Positions 35,965 to 46,154 of a DNA stretch of 64,000 nucleotides are shown here, piece after piece. Both the position numbers and the translations under genes were made by a program. Source of the stretch: Sweltsa coloradensis (lineage: Eukaryota; Arthropoda; Insecta; Plecoptera; Chloroperlidae); the NCBI GenBank assembly GCA_024449915.1, contig JAMZAV010003088.1:124001-188000 (forward strand), in the 5' to 3' direction. The first letter of the stretch is position 1, and each line of letters begins with the position of its first letter. Under the pieces are notes generated by a model. It saw nothing but the letters and a program-made list of their open reading frames with translations. It did not search any database and was not told where the DNA came from.

Positions 35965-36473
35965 TTATAAAACATGTTTTAAAGTGCAATATAACGGAGT
36001 TTATAGTCTTCACTACACTATATCAACTGTCACAATACTATTTTAAACATAGCCAGTACGAAATACGTGTAAAGATTGCAAGGTATACTCAATCTCCGAG
36101 CGGAATTTGTCAATTTGGGGGTACCTTGAGCGTGCAAGATTCGATACACCTTGGACTGCATGCAATTTTTACAGTCTTGACAATTATAGCACACAAAAAA
36201 TATTTTTCAAAAACAAAACCATTGCCATTATTCTTCACATTTGCAGCCTATTTTTCATGTTAGGGCCTATTAGTTTTTTAGGTTTAAATCGCCATGGATA
36301 TCTAGGTGATTTTGTAGCAGTTCTCAGTTAACTCGTACCATGTCTGTTTACAATGTCAGCGCAATGTATTCAGCGTTTCGGCTGATTTTTCTAGGCCTAG
36401 TACACACGCACACACATGCACAGAGTCACAGAATAAGCGCCGTTTATCTTGAATTGTAATCCTTATTCGTTTT
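35965..36473. other. No recognisable gene
   Basis: AT-rich sequence with two TAGGCCTA-like words near 36,260-36,400. A frame of about 137 codons overlaps the B3 end and is not credible as a gene. Confidence 0.45.
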
Positions 36474-37005
36474 TGGGTGAGCGAAGCGAAGACTTCATTT
36501 TCACTGACCCCCCCCCCAAAAAAAATTAGCTCGCTTTTTTCCCCTCTCTCTGTTTGTTCTCTCTCTACCGGGCAAACGACATAAGCGATCTTGATGAAAA
36601 TTGGAGGGGACCTTCGAAATCTTAATTGATGCCACGTTTTTGGGTACAATCGAAGAAATATTTCTCATGAATATCGTACTTTTACGATTTTTTTCGAATT
36701 TTAGTGCGATATTTTCGTGACATTTGGGCCGATTCTGACCAAACGGGTGCATGGGGCTACAACGTTCCTATTTTACACGGACATTAAGGTTATGGTGATG
36801 TAGTACCTTTTGAAAGAAAAAGTTTTAGAAATAAAGGTTTTGATATAAGTTTTTTTAGATATATAATAACAATTAACAAGCAACAATAGAAACTTGACAA
36901 CAATCACCTGAGGAAGCTCTTGTCAAAGAAAAGAGATCCCACGCAAACTAAAAACTTACAAAAAAGCTCATCCATCAACGCGACTAAAAAAAGCGTTCGC
37001 GAAGC
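36474..37005 (+). mobile_element. Helitron/HINE-like element, family A (copy A4)
   Basis: All family A blocks are present in order, from GGGTGAGCGAAGCGAAGACT to GCTCATCCATCAACGCGACT, followed by an A run and GCGTTCGCGAAGCGGC. The AACGC/GCGTT stem is kept. The terminal CTAGT is absent or diverged. Confidence 0.6.
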
Positions 37006-37157
37006 GGCCTTGTTAGCTGACAACTTGATGGCATTTGCTAAAATGGATTCATCCCTTTCCCAATTGTTTGTTCGGTCATGTGCATCATTAGCGGCTCTGA
37101 TTTTGAGCCAGCCACTAACATTAAATGTGAGGGTCATCTGTCACATAAGCAATTGTT

Positions 37158-37263
37158 CTTTATTAGACAGGCTCCAATCGGCGTCAAATGCTCTCCTCAA
37201 CTCAACTAGCAGCTTTGACACAGCCGCACAGACCCTAATATCAAGGTCACCTGTCTAATAAAG
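37158..37263. mobile_element. 106-bp MITE-like inverted repeat
   Basis: Perfect 14-bp inverted ends CTTTATTAGACAGG and CCTGTCTAATAAAG enclose about 78 bp. A further TTTATTAGAC follows at about 37,270. No target duplication was identified. Confidence 0.45.
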
Positions 37264-37588
37264 TTGCATTTTTATTAGACCGCTGATCTTTGTCGTCGTC
37301 GTCCTTCAATAAAAACGACCCATTCATTCGCACTGTCTTCAGTGGCCAGCTGCAAAAATCGTCATCCATCACACTAAAATACACGGAGGTCATGCAGAAT
37401 CGGCGCGTCGTTCATTAGGAGAGGAAAATGTTCTGTGTTCTCAATCGCAAGCATTTGACTTGTTGACTGAAGAGAACCATGTACGACAATTTCAGTCGGG
37501 ATTGCCGGTGGTGTGTATCAAACCACACCGACGGTTATGCGCTTATGCCCTGCTTTCAAGTTAAAGTCCCCCACTGACAGCGATTTTT

Positions 37589-38125
37589 GGATGAGCGAAG
37601 CGAAGACTTCAGTTTCACTGATCCCCCAAAAAACTAGCTCGTTTTTTTTTGTATGTTTGTTCGCTCTCTACTTGGCAACGGCATAAATGCGATCTTGCAT
37701 GAAAATTGGAGGGGACCTTCGAAATTTCTGAACGTAGAGCTGTCACTTTTTTGGGTACAATCGAAGAAATATTTCTCATGAATATCGTACTTTTACGATT
37801 TTTTTTCGATTTTCAGTGCGATATTTTCGTGCCATTTGGGCCGATTCTGACCAAACGGGTGGGGCTACAACGTTCATATTTTACATGGACATCAAGGTAA
37901 TGGTGAAGTATTGCTTTGAAAAGAAAAAGTTGAAAAAGTTAGCCAGAATCCACATAAATAAAGGTTTTAATATTTGTTTTTTGAGGTATACAATAACTTG
38001 ACAACAATCACCTACGATGCGTTCAAAAAGAACTTGCAAAAGTAAATAGATACCACGCAAACTAAAAACTTACAAAATGCTCATCCATCAATGCGACTAA
38101 AAAAAGCGTTCGCGAAGCGGCGTAG
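37589..38125 (+). mobile_element. Helitron/HINE-like element, family A (copy A5)
   Basis: Complete family A block order from GGATGAGCGAAGCGAAGACT to GCTCATCCATCAATGCGACT, an A run, then GCGTTCGCGAAGCGGCGTAG. In this copy the stem base has changed (AATGC against GCGTT, a G-U type pair). Confidence 0.6.
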
Positions 38126-38579
38126 TATTTTAATTTAAGTTGTGACCCACTGTTATTCTCGGCCGAGTTGTCGCCAATGTTCTTGGCCTCTCTAATGCTA
38201 ATGCCTACTCGTAAGAACACTGACGGACTCTCGCGTCTGTGCTTAGTGTACATATTATACTGATTATCCTCGGCCACAAAGGAACTAGCCTACGTGAGTG
38301 TATGCAGTATGCAACCAAGCCCAAACAACAGAGGCCATCCTTTGATAAAGATGCGGCCTGAATAATAATACGGATAGGACTACAGCCTGACACAGATGAC
38401 TTTAGTGATATTTCACAACACGATATATATGTAAAATCGCATAAGTGACTTTAAGGTCATATAATAAAAATAAGTATCCAAAACTTGCTTTTAATTAGAA
38501 TATTAATCTATTTATTATACCAAGACCTGGTAGCTCAAGGTGGAAGTGGTACTGGTAGGAACATATCAATAAGAAATGA

Positions 38580-38757
38580 TGTAGATGGGAAGGATAAGTG
38601 TTGGAAGAAGTAGAAGCAAGAAGACTGTAGGACAGAATGAAATGGTATACATGTATGCATAGAAGCAAGAAAGAAATGAGGAAATGAATTAGGAGAAGAG
38701 TCGTATAGATGTGAAAGATGAGTGTTGGGAAGAAGACGAAGCAAGAAGACTGTAGAT
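38580..38757 (+). repeat. Two-copy direct repeat, purine rich
   Basis: GTGTTGG.AAGAAG..GAAGCAAGAAGACTGTAG occurs at about 38,600-38,632 and about 38,723-38,755, with related sequence before each. There is no coding evidence. Confidence 0.5.
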
Positions 38758-38846
38758 GATTTAATAAAACATTTTTTTAATCTACGGTTATGAAGTCTTG
38801 ATTTTTTTAAATGCCCATAAAAAATAAAAGAATGCATAAACTTATT

Positions 38847-39105
38847 ACCAGTATTTTGTAGAAGTCTGGCCCTATGCCAGTATTTTGTAAAACTCTGGCC
38901 CTATTGCCAGTATTTTGTAGAAATATGACCCAATTGCCAGTAGTTTGTAGAAGTCTTGCCCTCTTGCCAGTATTTTGTAAAAGTCTGTCCCTTTTGCCAG
39001 TATGTTAAAGAAGTCTGGCCCTATTGCCAGTATGTTATAGAAGTCTGGCCATATTGCCAGTATGTTATAGAAGTCTGGCCCGTTGCCAGTATTTTATGGA
39101 AGCAC
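38847..39105 (+). repeat. 30-bp minisatellite, about 8.5 units
   Basis: Units follow the pattern CCAGTATTTTGTAGAAGTCT then GGCCCTATTG, with single-base differences. The middle units change TTTTGTA to TGTTATA, which gives two sub-families. Units are contiguous with no variable spacers, which excludes a CRISPR array. Confidence 0.8.
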
Positions 39106-39552
39106 CAGTGAAATAATTGATTTCTTTACCTGTTTATACCCACCAACACTAAGCGAAATGGGCCCCGTACCTAAAATTTTGTGTGACCAAACGCGACCAA
39201 AGTAAAAAAAAGTTTTAAATTCCGGAATAACACGTAAGTTTTCGGCTAGAAACTTGGTTCTCTTGCTAACTGCTAATTTGATTGTGGTGTTGAACTTGAT
39301 CCCGTGCTGTGTAATAGAGAGCAGACTTGTTTGTTCCTATTCCTTAGTACATTCTCGTGCATTGGTTTGCTGGTGATTAACTTCAAGACTCATTGCTTTT
39401 CATGTAGTGTAATTTGTTAGAACAAATTCTACACTCACAGATTGACTGACCTTACAAGTTATCATATTCCTCACAAGTGAGTACTGACAAATCACGGATT
39501 CACAACATTTCACTTGTTATCAAGTCGTTTTCCGATTAACAAAAATAACGTA
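39106..39552. other. No recognisable gene
   Basis: AT-rich sequence without a gene or repeat I can name. Confidence 0.4.
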
Positions 39553-40000
39553 GGGTTGACAACTCGGCATTTTAGTGTAGGCCTACACTGATTTTTGATT
39601 ACGAAATCATGTTTGATATTTTGTGATTTTTATTGATTTTTTAAGTTTTCTGATTTTTTCATTTCCGTGATTTAAAAAAAATTGATTTGTTGGTAATATT
39701 TGAGATTTTTTTATTTTTTTAGTTAAAAAAAGATTTTTGTTAATTTTTGTTTCCGGGAATTTTTAATAAATATCCGATTTTTTAGATTTTTTATACGTAT
39801 GTAATATATATATATATATACTATATACCACTGAAATACCGGTAGATTAGAATATTACACAGTATTTATACTATAATTAGGTTAAATACATTTACCTTTT
39901 TGAATGAAGCAAGTAGCCATTTGTAACATTTGGTCTGCTTTATTACATTGTCTTTTCTCCTCTGTTGCAACTCACTGCCCTGTGAATCTGCAAGGTCTCA

Positions 40001-40033
<33 letters not shown>

Positions 40034-40037
<4 letters not shown>

Positions 40038-40150
40038 GAACTAGGTTTTTCGGTTATAATGCCACGTTTATTCACATAAGCCAACGTTTCGATGAAATTT
40101 CACTCATCTTCTTCAGGGCCAATACAAATTAATATATAAAAAACGAAAAC
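40034..40150 (-). repeat. Penelope-like terminal repeat, inverted left copy
   Basis: Near-identical reverse complement of 40,911-41,028. On the minus strand it contains GGCCCTGAAGAAGATGAG and CATCGAAACGTTGGC, a word pair typical of Penelope/Neptune terminal repeats. It abuts the open frame that starts upstream of 40,166, so the inverted repeat appears to have replaced the 5' part of the element. Confidence 0.65.
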
Positions 40151-40165
40151 TTTGCAACTGCATAT

Positions 40166-40765
40166 TTGCCATATGTCAAAGGAGTAACAGACCGCATAGG
40201 AAAAATTCTTGCTAAACAAAACATCAAAACAGTCTTTAACACTGACAGAAAGATAGGAGAGTTGTTAAGAAGCAGTAAGGACCACATTCACCTAGAAGGT
40301 AGTGGCGTGTATGAAATTCCGTGTGGGAATTGTGACAAATGCTATGTGGGTCAAACAGGAAGAAACATGTTTCAACGAAAACAGGAACACAGGCTAGCTG
40401 TTGAGCACATGGATAAAACATCAGACCTTGCTCAACATTATAAAGAAAGTGGTCATGTTATCGACTTTGCTGGCATAAAACCCATTGCCACCGTTGAGGA
40501 GTTTCTTCCTAGAATGTTACGGGAAGCCATTGAGATTAATAAACGATCTCACAGTCTAAATAAACAGCAAGATAGCCAACGTTTATCTGTAACGTGGAAA
40601 CCTGCAATTTCAGGGATACATGTACAGCCACATAGGCTGGCTGTGAAACCAATGGACCAACAACCAACGCCCCAGTTAGTTCCTGCAGATGATCTGTTGC
40701 AAGTAAATACATCGACAGTCAGAGTGACAAGATCCATGACGAAAAGCAATATGAAGGACATGTAG
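40166..40765 (+). CDS. Penelope-like element ORF, 3' fragment with GIY-YIG endonuclease
   Basis: The product is the C-terminal part of a Penelope-like reverse transcriptase polyprotein. Penelope elements copy RNA into DNA at a nick made by a C-terminal GIY-YIG endonuclease. Residue 1 is encoded by TTG and is better read as internal: the frame is open further upstream, and LPYVKGV is a typical end of the RT thumb region. Residues 47-75 hold the nuclease core: GVY (47-49), a Cys pair in IPCGNC with a further Cys at 59, YVG (60-62), TGR (64-66) and EH (74-75). PRMLREAIEI (115-124) supplies the conserved Glu at 120 or 123. Residues 140-199 are a variable tail. The RT catalytic domain is absent, so this is a dead 5'-truncated copy between inverted terminal repeats. 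It could not transpose unaided. Confidence 0.88.
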   Translation: MPYVKGVTDRIGKILAKQNIKTVFNTDRKIGELLRSSKDHIHLEGSGVYEIPCGNCDKCYVGQTGRNMFQRKQEHRLAVEHMDKTSDLAQHYKESGHVIDFAGIKPIATVEEFLPRMLREAIEINKRSHSLNKQQDSQRLSVTWKPAISGIHVQPHRLAVKPMDQQPTPQLVPADDLLQVNTSTVRVTRSMTKSNMKDM

Positions 40766-40910
40766 TGACTTTCTTCTTTCTTTGTAACGTCAAGCTTTGC
40801 AGTGATTCTTTGAGTTGTTTTAATTTGCCATATGTGCAGTGATTTCTATTGTTTATATTTTGTTGTATTTTGTTTTCCCAGTTTTGTTCTGAATTTATCA
40901 ATGTAATGTA

Positions 40911-41028
40911 GTTTTCGTTTTTTATATATTAATTTGTATTGGCCCTGAAGAAGATGAGTGAAATTTCATCGAAACGTTGGCCTAATGTGAATAAACGTGG
41001 CATTATAACCGAAAAACCTAGTTCATTA
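40911..41028 (+). repeat. Penelope-like terminal repeat, right copy
   Basis: Starts GTTTTCGTTTTTTATATATT and ends GAAAAACCTAGTTCATTA. At 40,945-40,974 CTGAAGA is followed by a GATGA/TCATC stem and then GAAA, the order of the conserved boxes of a hammerhead ribozyme (CUGANGA, stem II, GAAA). Hammerhead motifs are known in Penelope terminal repeats. Stem III and the cleavage site are not clear here, so activity is doubtful. Confidence 0.6.
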
Positions 41029-41132
41029 ATTCATATCGGCCACGAAAATATCCAAAAACATATATATATATTAATATATATTATATATATATATATGTTT
41101 TGTCTTAAGCTTTCGTGATCCATGGTTAATGT

Positions 41133-41302
41133 TTTAAGTATCTTTACGGTAAATAATCACGCACAGTATTATAAAAAATAACTTTAATAATATAAATAAA
41201 TATATATATATATTATATATATATATATAATATATATATATATAAATAAATTTTCTATAATACTGTGCGTGATTATTTACCGTAAAGATACTTAAAACAA
41301 AT
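41133..41302. repeat. Hairpin with TA-rich loop
   Basis: Arms of about 40 bp (TAAGTATCTTTACGGTAAAT and TAATCACGCACAGTATTATA on the left, complements on the right) enclose a TA-repeat core. TA microsatellites flank it on both sides. Confidence 0.65.
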
Positions 41303-41954
41303 ATATATATATATATATTTGTTTTATGTTTATGTTTATGTTTATGTTTATTTATTTGTTTAAGTATATTATATTTGCTGTGATTTTTTTAAATTTCAAT
41401 GATTTGTTTTTATTTCTGTGGTTTTATCGGTGTTTTTTTTATTTTTGTGATTTTTTTGTGATTTTGTGATTTTTTAAAATGCTCTTTGATTTTGTAATTT
41501 AATATTTTTTTACATCGCCAGTTGTTTTCGATTTCCGTTATTTTTATTTTTTGTACGATTTCGGTATTTTTTTTTTTTACCATTTTGATTTTTTGATTTT
41601 ACATTTTTCCAAAGTGTACATCGATTTTTAAAGACGTCAACCACTCGGTGGGGGCCTAATGGCAGTTTCTCATAAACAATCATAAGTTGACTTTTACGCA
41701 ACTGTTACAACAGGCAGTTTTGATAATGTAGGCTACACATTTTGAAAGGACTGTTCGCTGTTGTTTTATTTTTCAAATTCGAAGTTTGCATTATTTGGAG
41801 TAACATATCAATTACAAATACATACATTTTTAAAATTCATACAAAACTAAACTCATCCATAGAATGGTTAAGAAGTCATCAAATAAAATTGGCAAGTAGG
41901 TACTCTTTCATTTCAAACTCAATGATTTCAATTGTATTGCTTGTTGATCTTGTT

Positions 41955-42363
41955 GTGTGGTTCGTTGGTCTTCGTTTCGAGGCTCTGCTTCCAATGTAGA
42001 AGGTCCAGGGTCCGATTCCCGCTATGGGCAGAAGTTTTGTAACTTCTGCTGATTAGGACTTAGTTCTTGGCTTAGGAATGTATAAACGGTGACTTTGGAG
42101 CCATCCTAGCAACAAGGCACGTCAGGTTGTTCCGAATTAGCCTTGCTGATTCTGGCTCTGCGGCTGGAATCGTGTCCACCTTGAATGATCGGTGTTTCGT
42201 ATACTTAAAAATGCCTGTCTCTAGTTGGTCATTATTTGCTTGTCGATGGTGTCGGCGCCGACAGAGTTCGCTTGATCTGTTTTAAATTTATGTCCCCCAC
42301 TGAAAATCATTTCTGGGGACAGGGGTTAGACTCTAAATACGTTTTTATTTATTATTATTTCAA
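41955..42363 (+). mobile_element. tRNA-headed SINE, family S (copy S2)
   Basis: The head has an A-box-like GTGTGGTTCGTTGG and the B box GGGTCCGATTCCCGC. The body follows with GGTGACTTTGGAGCCATCC, GTCCCCCACTGAAAATCA and TAGACTCTAAATA, and a TTTATT tail. This is the most complete head-to-tail copy here, about 400 bp. It shows the 3' end of the family to be TTTA-rich rather than poly-A. Confidence 0.7.
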
Positions 42364-43157
42364 TGAAATCGTCTGGGAGGGGAAATTGGCCCAGAGCATG
42401 GCTCTGCTAATCGTAAAAGGCGATTCAAGAGAAAAGGTCCCCTCGCAAACACAGCTAGTAAGAGGGGAGTATCTTGCTCCCCGAAACTAGAGGCAAAGCT
42501 CGGGCCCAACTGTCGTACGTCGGGGACCTTGCCCCTTTCCCCTTGACAACCCCCCGGCGACGATGGCAATGACACAACAAAAACAATGACAAAGACGAAG
42601 ACAACGCAACGTGAGAAACCCCCTTTCCTCCCCTTACCCTTGGTGGTTCTTGACCACATGGACCCCCCCCCCTAGGTAGAGTGGGATTATGACATAACGG
42701 TTGACCGTCCTTAATTCCAATAAAAACAAAAAATAGTAGGCCTAGTAAAAATAAATACAAAATTACAATTTTGTTATAATTTTTAATATTCAAAGATTAA
42801 TATTAATTATTAATTGATGTGAAAAGTAAGAAACACACATACTTTTGCGATGTTGAATTTGCTATTTTTACGTTCTACTTTCGGAATTTTAATGGGCTTT
42901 TAGAACTCGTTCTCAGATTCAAGGATTAGCAAGTGCATCTTAGGCGTTGTGCTGCTTGTGCAGAGTGCAGACGTTGTTGACAGCACTAGCCCCACTCGTC
43001 CTTCATATTCTCATCCCAGACTGTGAGTGTGAGGGGCAGTGATTCTTCGGCTCCGGCCAGGAATCGATATGACCTCGCCGACCCGATCCTACTACTCGTG
43101 GTACAGGATCACCACAATCCACCTGCATTCAATCCACCTTATACTCAACCGTTTATA
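42364..43157. other. Unassigned, GC-richer 5' part
   Basis: At 42,410-42,690 the sequence is GC-richer, with AAAGGCGATTCAAG and several C runs. It may be the 5' region of a non-LTR retroelement, but I cannot confirm this. No open frame looks genuine. Confidence 0.3.
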
Positions 43158-43728
43158 AACTAGGAAGCTTAGCAAACGATTTTTCAGGCGCGTTGTTGGA
43201 TGAGCGTAATTGGTGCATTGAGCTGCCATGTGTTATGCAGATTTTCTGTTGTTCTATGAAAAACTTATTACTAAGTCGAAGATATTGTTTAAAAACGAAA
43301 AAATTCGCAATTTCAAAAAATGAAAAAAATCTTAAAATTGTGATTTTAATGAGAAATAATTTTTCAATTGCGCTCAAATTCCACACCAAAATATAATTCA
43401 TAAAATTAAGGATCTGTGAAAAAAAAACAGTACAGTCGGATAAAGCATGTAGGTGTTTTAAGTCGAAGAAATTAAAATAAAAATCGAAAAAAATCGTAAA
43501 ATTGCGATTTTCACGAGAAATAATATTTTGATTGCGCTCAAATGTGGCAGTTTCTAAGTTATGAGATTTCGAAGGCCTCCCCGAAAATTTTATCGCAATT
43601 GGAGTGTCGTTTAGACGGAATCGTGTTCACAGACACACAAAAAAACAAAAAGAAAAAAAAAACATTCCAGATTGTTTTCTCCAGTGTAGTGAAATGGAAT
43701 CTTCGCTTCGCTCGCTACGTTTATCCAA
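43158..43728 (-). mobile_element. Helitron/HINE-like element, family B (copy B4)
   Basis: Plus-strand left end AACTAGGAAGCTTAGCAAAC, then GGCGCGTTGTTGGATGAGCG, and right end CGCTACGTTTATCCAA. Internal modules are fewer than in B2. The terminal segment between AACTAGG and CGCGTTGTTGG mixes family A (AGCAAACG) and family B words, linking the two families. Confidence 0.6.
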
Positions 43729-43731
43729 TAA

Positions 43732-44012
43732 ATTAATAAATTCGTATTTAGAGTCAACCCCACTCAGTCATTTCATTGGGGGGCAGTTAACCAAAAACGA
43801 CCAAGCCAACCCCCTAGGCCCCGGGCGCAATCGACGAAATGAGCGATAACCAAGCCAAAGATCGATATTTTGAATAGGAAATATAGCTATCAGTGGTATG
43901 GACAGTGCGACCACCCGCGGATCAACGCCAGAATCAACAAGGCCTATCAGAACAACTATAAATTTATTATGTGCCTCTTTTATAGGATGGCTCCTAAGCA
44001 CCGTTAACAAAT
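43732..44012 (-). mobile_element. tRNA-headed SINE, family S (copy S3)
   Basis: Minus-strand body with TAGCCATCC-like and GGTGGTCGCACTGTCCATAC blocks, CGATCTTTGGCTTGGTTATC, and TAGAGTC at the tail side. It is close to S4 at 63,520-63,830 over the whole body. The tRNA-like head is missing, so this is a 5'-truncated copy. Confidence 0.65.
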
Positions 44013-44609
44013 TCCTAAGTTAAAAAAAACCCACATCCATGATCTTAGTGTGAGAGAATAGCGCTCAAGCTTCATTGCAGGGACGTCCGGTCAAGATAGC
44101 GAATACGTAGCGGTTAGAACTTGATTAGTTTAATTGTACACATATCCTGTCTGAACAGCGGTTTCTTGGTGGTGGGAGGCTGATACGACCGTACACTATA
44201 GCCGTCCGGTAGTAAAGACGTCCGGGATACCCGCCAATCAACGCCGTTTCAAAGCTTTTGATTGGCTAGTTGATTAGTGGAGGATAAGTGGCTGCCGTAT
44301 CGCGCGTCCTGATTGATAACACTAATACTTGTTCCTCGCCTTATCAGCGGATGTGTGCGCGGCGGAGGATGCTAGACTTCCGGTCTGTGCGTGACCAACT
44401 GGAAAACTAATGACCAGAAAATATGAACTTAACTTGACTAATTGGTTGGGGGTTATCATCATTGCAATACATGGCTCGCTTAACGACGGAAGGTTCCTCG
44501 GTCGTCAATGTGAATGGAAGGGATTGAGTCCTCTTTACCACCTCGTCTATAATTTAATTACAATATACCATATTGTATAAAGACGTTTTCACAATATCAT
44601 TGCAATTTT
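44013..44609. other. No recognisable gene
   Basis: Balanced composition with CCGGTC-type words, but no gene recognised. GGGATTGAGTCCTCTTTACC near 44,520 shares words with the SINE body at 9,430-9,690. Confidence 0.35.
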
Positions 44610-45575
44610 GAAAAATTTCCCGTCCCAATTATACATCATACTTTTTAGCAAAGGGTTCGTTATCAGCTATCATTTAATATATGTGTGGATTTGCCCCCAC
44701 ATGCAATTCAACGTAAAAATTCAGATTTTGACTTTTTGCCCCCCATTTCGACCTTAGATTAGAATTAACCCAAACAATATGCAACCGTATATTTTTGTGC
44801 TGTTTGTGATGCGGTCTTACAATTGATACAAAAAATAGTTTCATTAACTTTGATTTCTGCAACTCAAAATTACATTTTTATTTGGATGGTTCCCCCCCCC
44901 CCTCTCCCCACCCCGCTCCCCTCTTCAATTGACCAAAAGCTACCAAACCTAATAATGCATTATACATTTTTGTAAAGGGGTTATTTAAAGCTTTCATTTG
45001 ATATGTATAATCGGGCATTGTTTTCTTGAACTCAAATTTACACATTTTGACCTTACCCCCCATTTTTGACCAAAAGCTATCCACCTCAATAATGCACAAT
45101 AAGTTTTTGAAATTGGGTTTTTCAAGCTTTCATTATTTTCATATACGTGAATATATAATCAAGCATTGTTTTCTTGAACTCAAATTTACCCACTTTGACC
45201 TTACCCCCCACTTGTTTGTACCAAAAACTACCCAACCCAATAATACATCACGTTTTTGTCATATATTGTGCAAATATCTAATATGGCATTGTTTTCTTGA
45301 ATTCTAATTTACACATTTTGACCTTACCCCCCACTTTTTGACTAAAAGTTAACCACCTCAATAATGTGTCATACATTTTTTAATGGGGTCATTTTAAGCT
45401 TTCATTTGATATATTATGTGAACATCTATTCGGCTATTGTTTTCTTGAACTCAAATTTACACATTGGGACCTTACCCCCCCCCCCCCCTTTTTTGACCAA
45501 AAGCTACCCGCCCCAATTATACACAATACATTTTTGTAAAGGGGACATTTCAAGCTTTCATTTGATTTATGTGAG
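44610..45575 (+). repeat. Minisatellite with units of about 120-155 bp
   Basis: About six diverged units. Each has CTTGAACTCAAATTTACACA, TTTTGACCTTACCCCCC, ACCAAAAGCTACC, AATAATGCA.TATAC, TTTTTGTAAAGGGG and CAAGCTTTCATTTGATAT in this order. Unit length varies by internal deletions. Confidence 0.75.
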
Positions 45576-45870
45576 GACTTGCCCGGAAAAGTGACCATGA
45601 AAATGCCTATTTTGCCTCTTATGCAACGGCCTATAGGCCTAGACCAAATTGTTACGCATAAAGTCGACGCAACGGGAAAAAGAAGAGGTTGCTCATTTCG
45701 CGTTGACTTTACGCTTAACAATGTTGAATTATTATTACATAAAATAATTCTGTTTGTTGTATGTTCTTCTGCATAAAAATATCTGTGTCTTGTCTTGTGC
45801 ATTTTAGAATTCACGTATGTCGTTTAAATTTTTCTCCAGAGCGATTGTACATTTGAATTTGTGTGCTCAC

Positions 45871-45993
45871 GGGCGTGCCAAGGTCCTATCTGATCGTTGG
45901 CATGGCATGGCATGGCATAATTTTATGTGTCGTTAAAAATAGTAACGGAGGCTTTGCAAGGGGGGCAACCCCCCTGTGGCCTTGGCACACGCC
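45871..45993. mobile_element. 123-bp MITE-like TIR element
   Basis: GGGCGTGCCAAGGTCC at the left matches the reverse complement of GGCCTTGGCACACGCC at the right. G and C runs lie just inside the right end, as in the CAGTGGCG-type elements. No target duplication is clear. Confidence 0.45.
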
Positions 45994-46154
45994 ACTTTCG
46001 ACAAACCCACGTGCTCGAATGCACGCGCGCGTCCTCAGAGAGTGCAGCGAGATGGTGGCCATGGTCATCACAGGACTCGTTTAGCAAGGCCATGGCGGCG
46101 CATCTGTGGCATTACCCAAAGTTGCGGAGCCCGTGTGCAAATGGGATTTTTGGG

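Larger units (their letters stand above)
39553..41647. mobile_element. Family G element (copy G2), interrupted
   Basis: The left end GGGTTGACAACTCGGCATTT and the right end GTGTACATCGATTTTTAAAG, then GACGTCAACCACTCGG, match G1. GATTTTT-rich flanks span about 39,590-39,790 and 41,375-41,630. The middle is replaced by TA tracts, a Penelope-like fragment (40,034-41,028) and a hairpin (41,133-41,302), a nested series of insertions. Confidence 0.55.

Noticed and set aside
35850..36263. 137-codon frame on the plus strand
   Set aside because: It starts inside the 5' end of Helitron-like copy B3 and has no recognisable domain.
36920..37258. 112-codon frame on the plus strand
   Set aside because: It begins inside family A sequence and ends in a small MITE; there is no recognisable domain.
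38847..39105. Possible CRISPR array from 30-bp periodicity
   Set aside because: Units are contiguous with no unique spacers, there are no cas genes and the context is eukaryotic.
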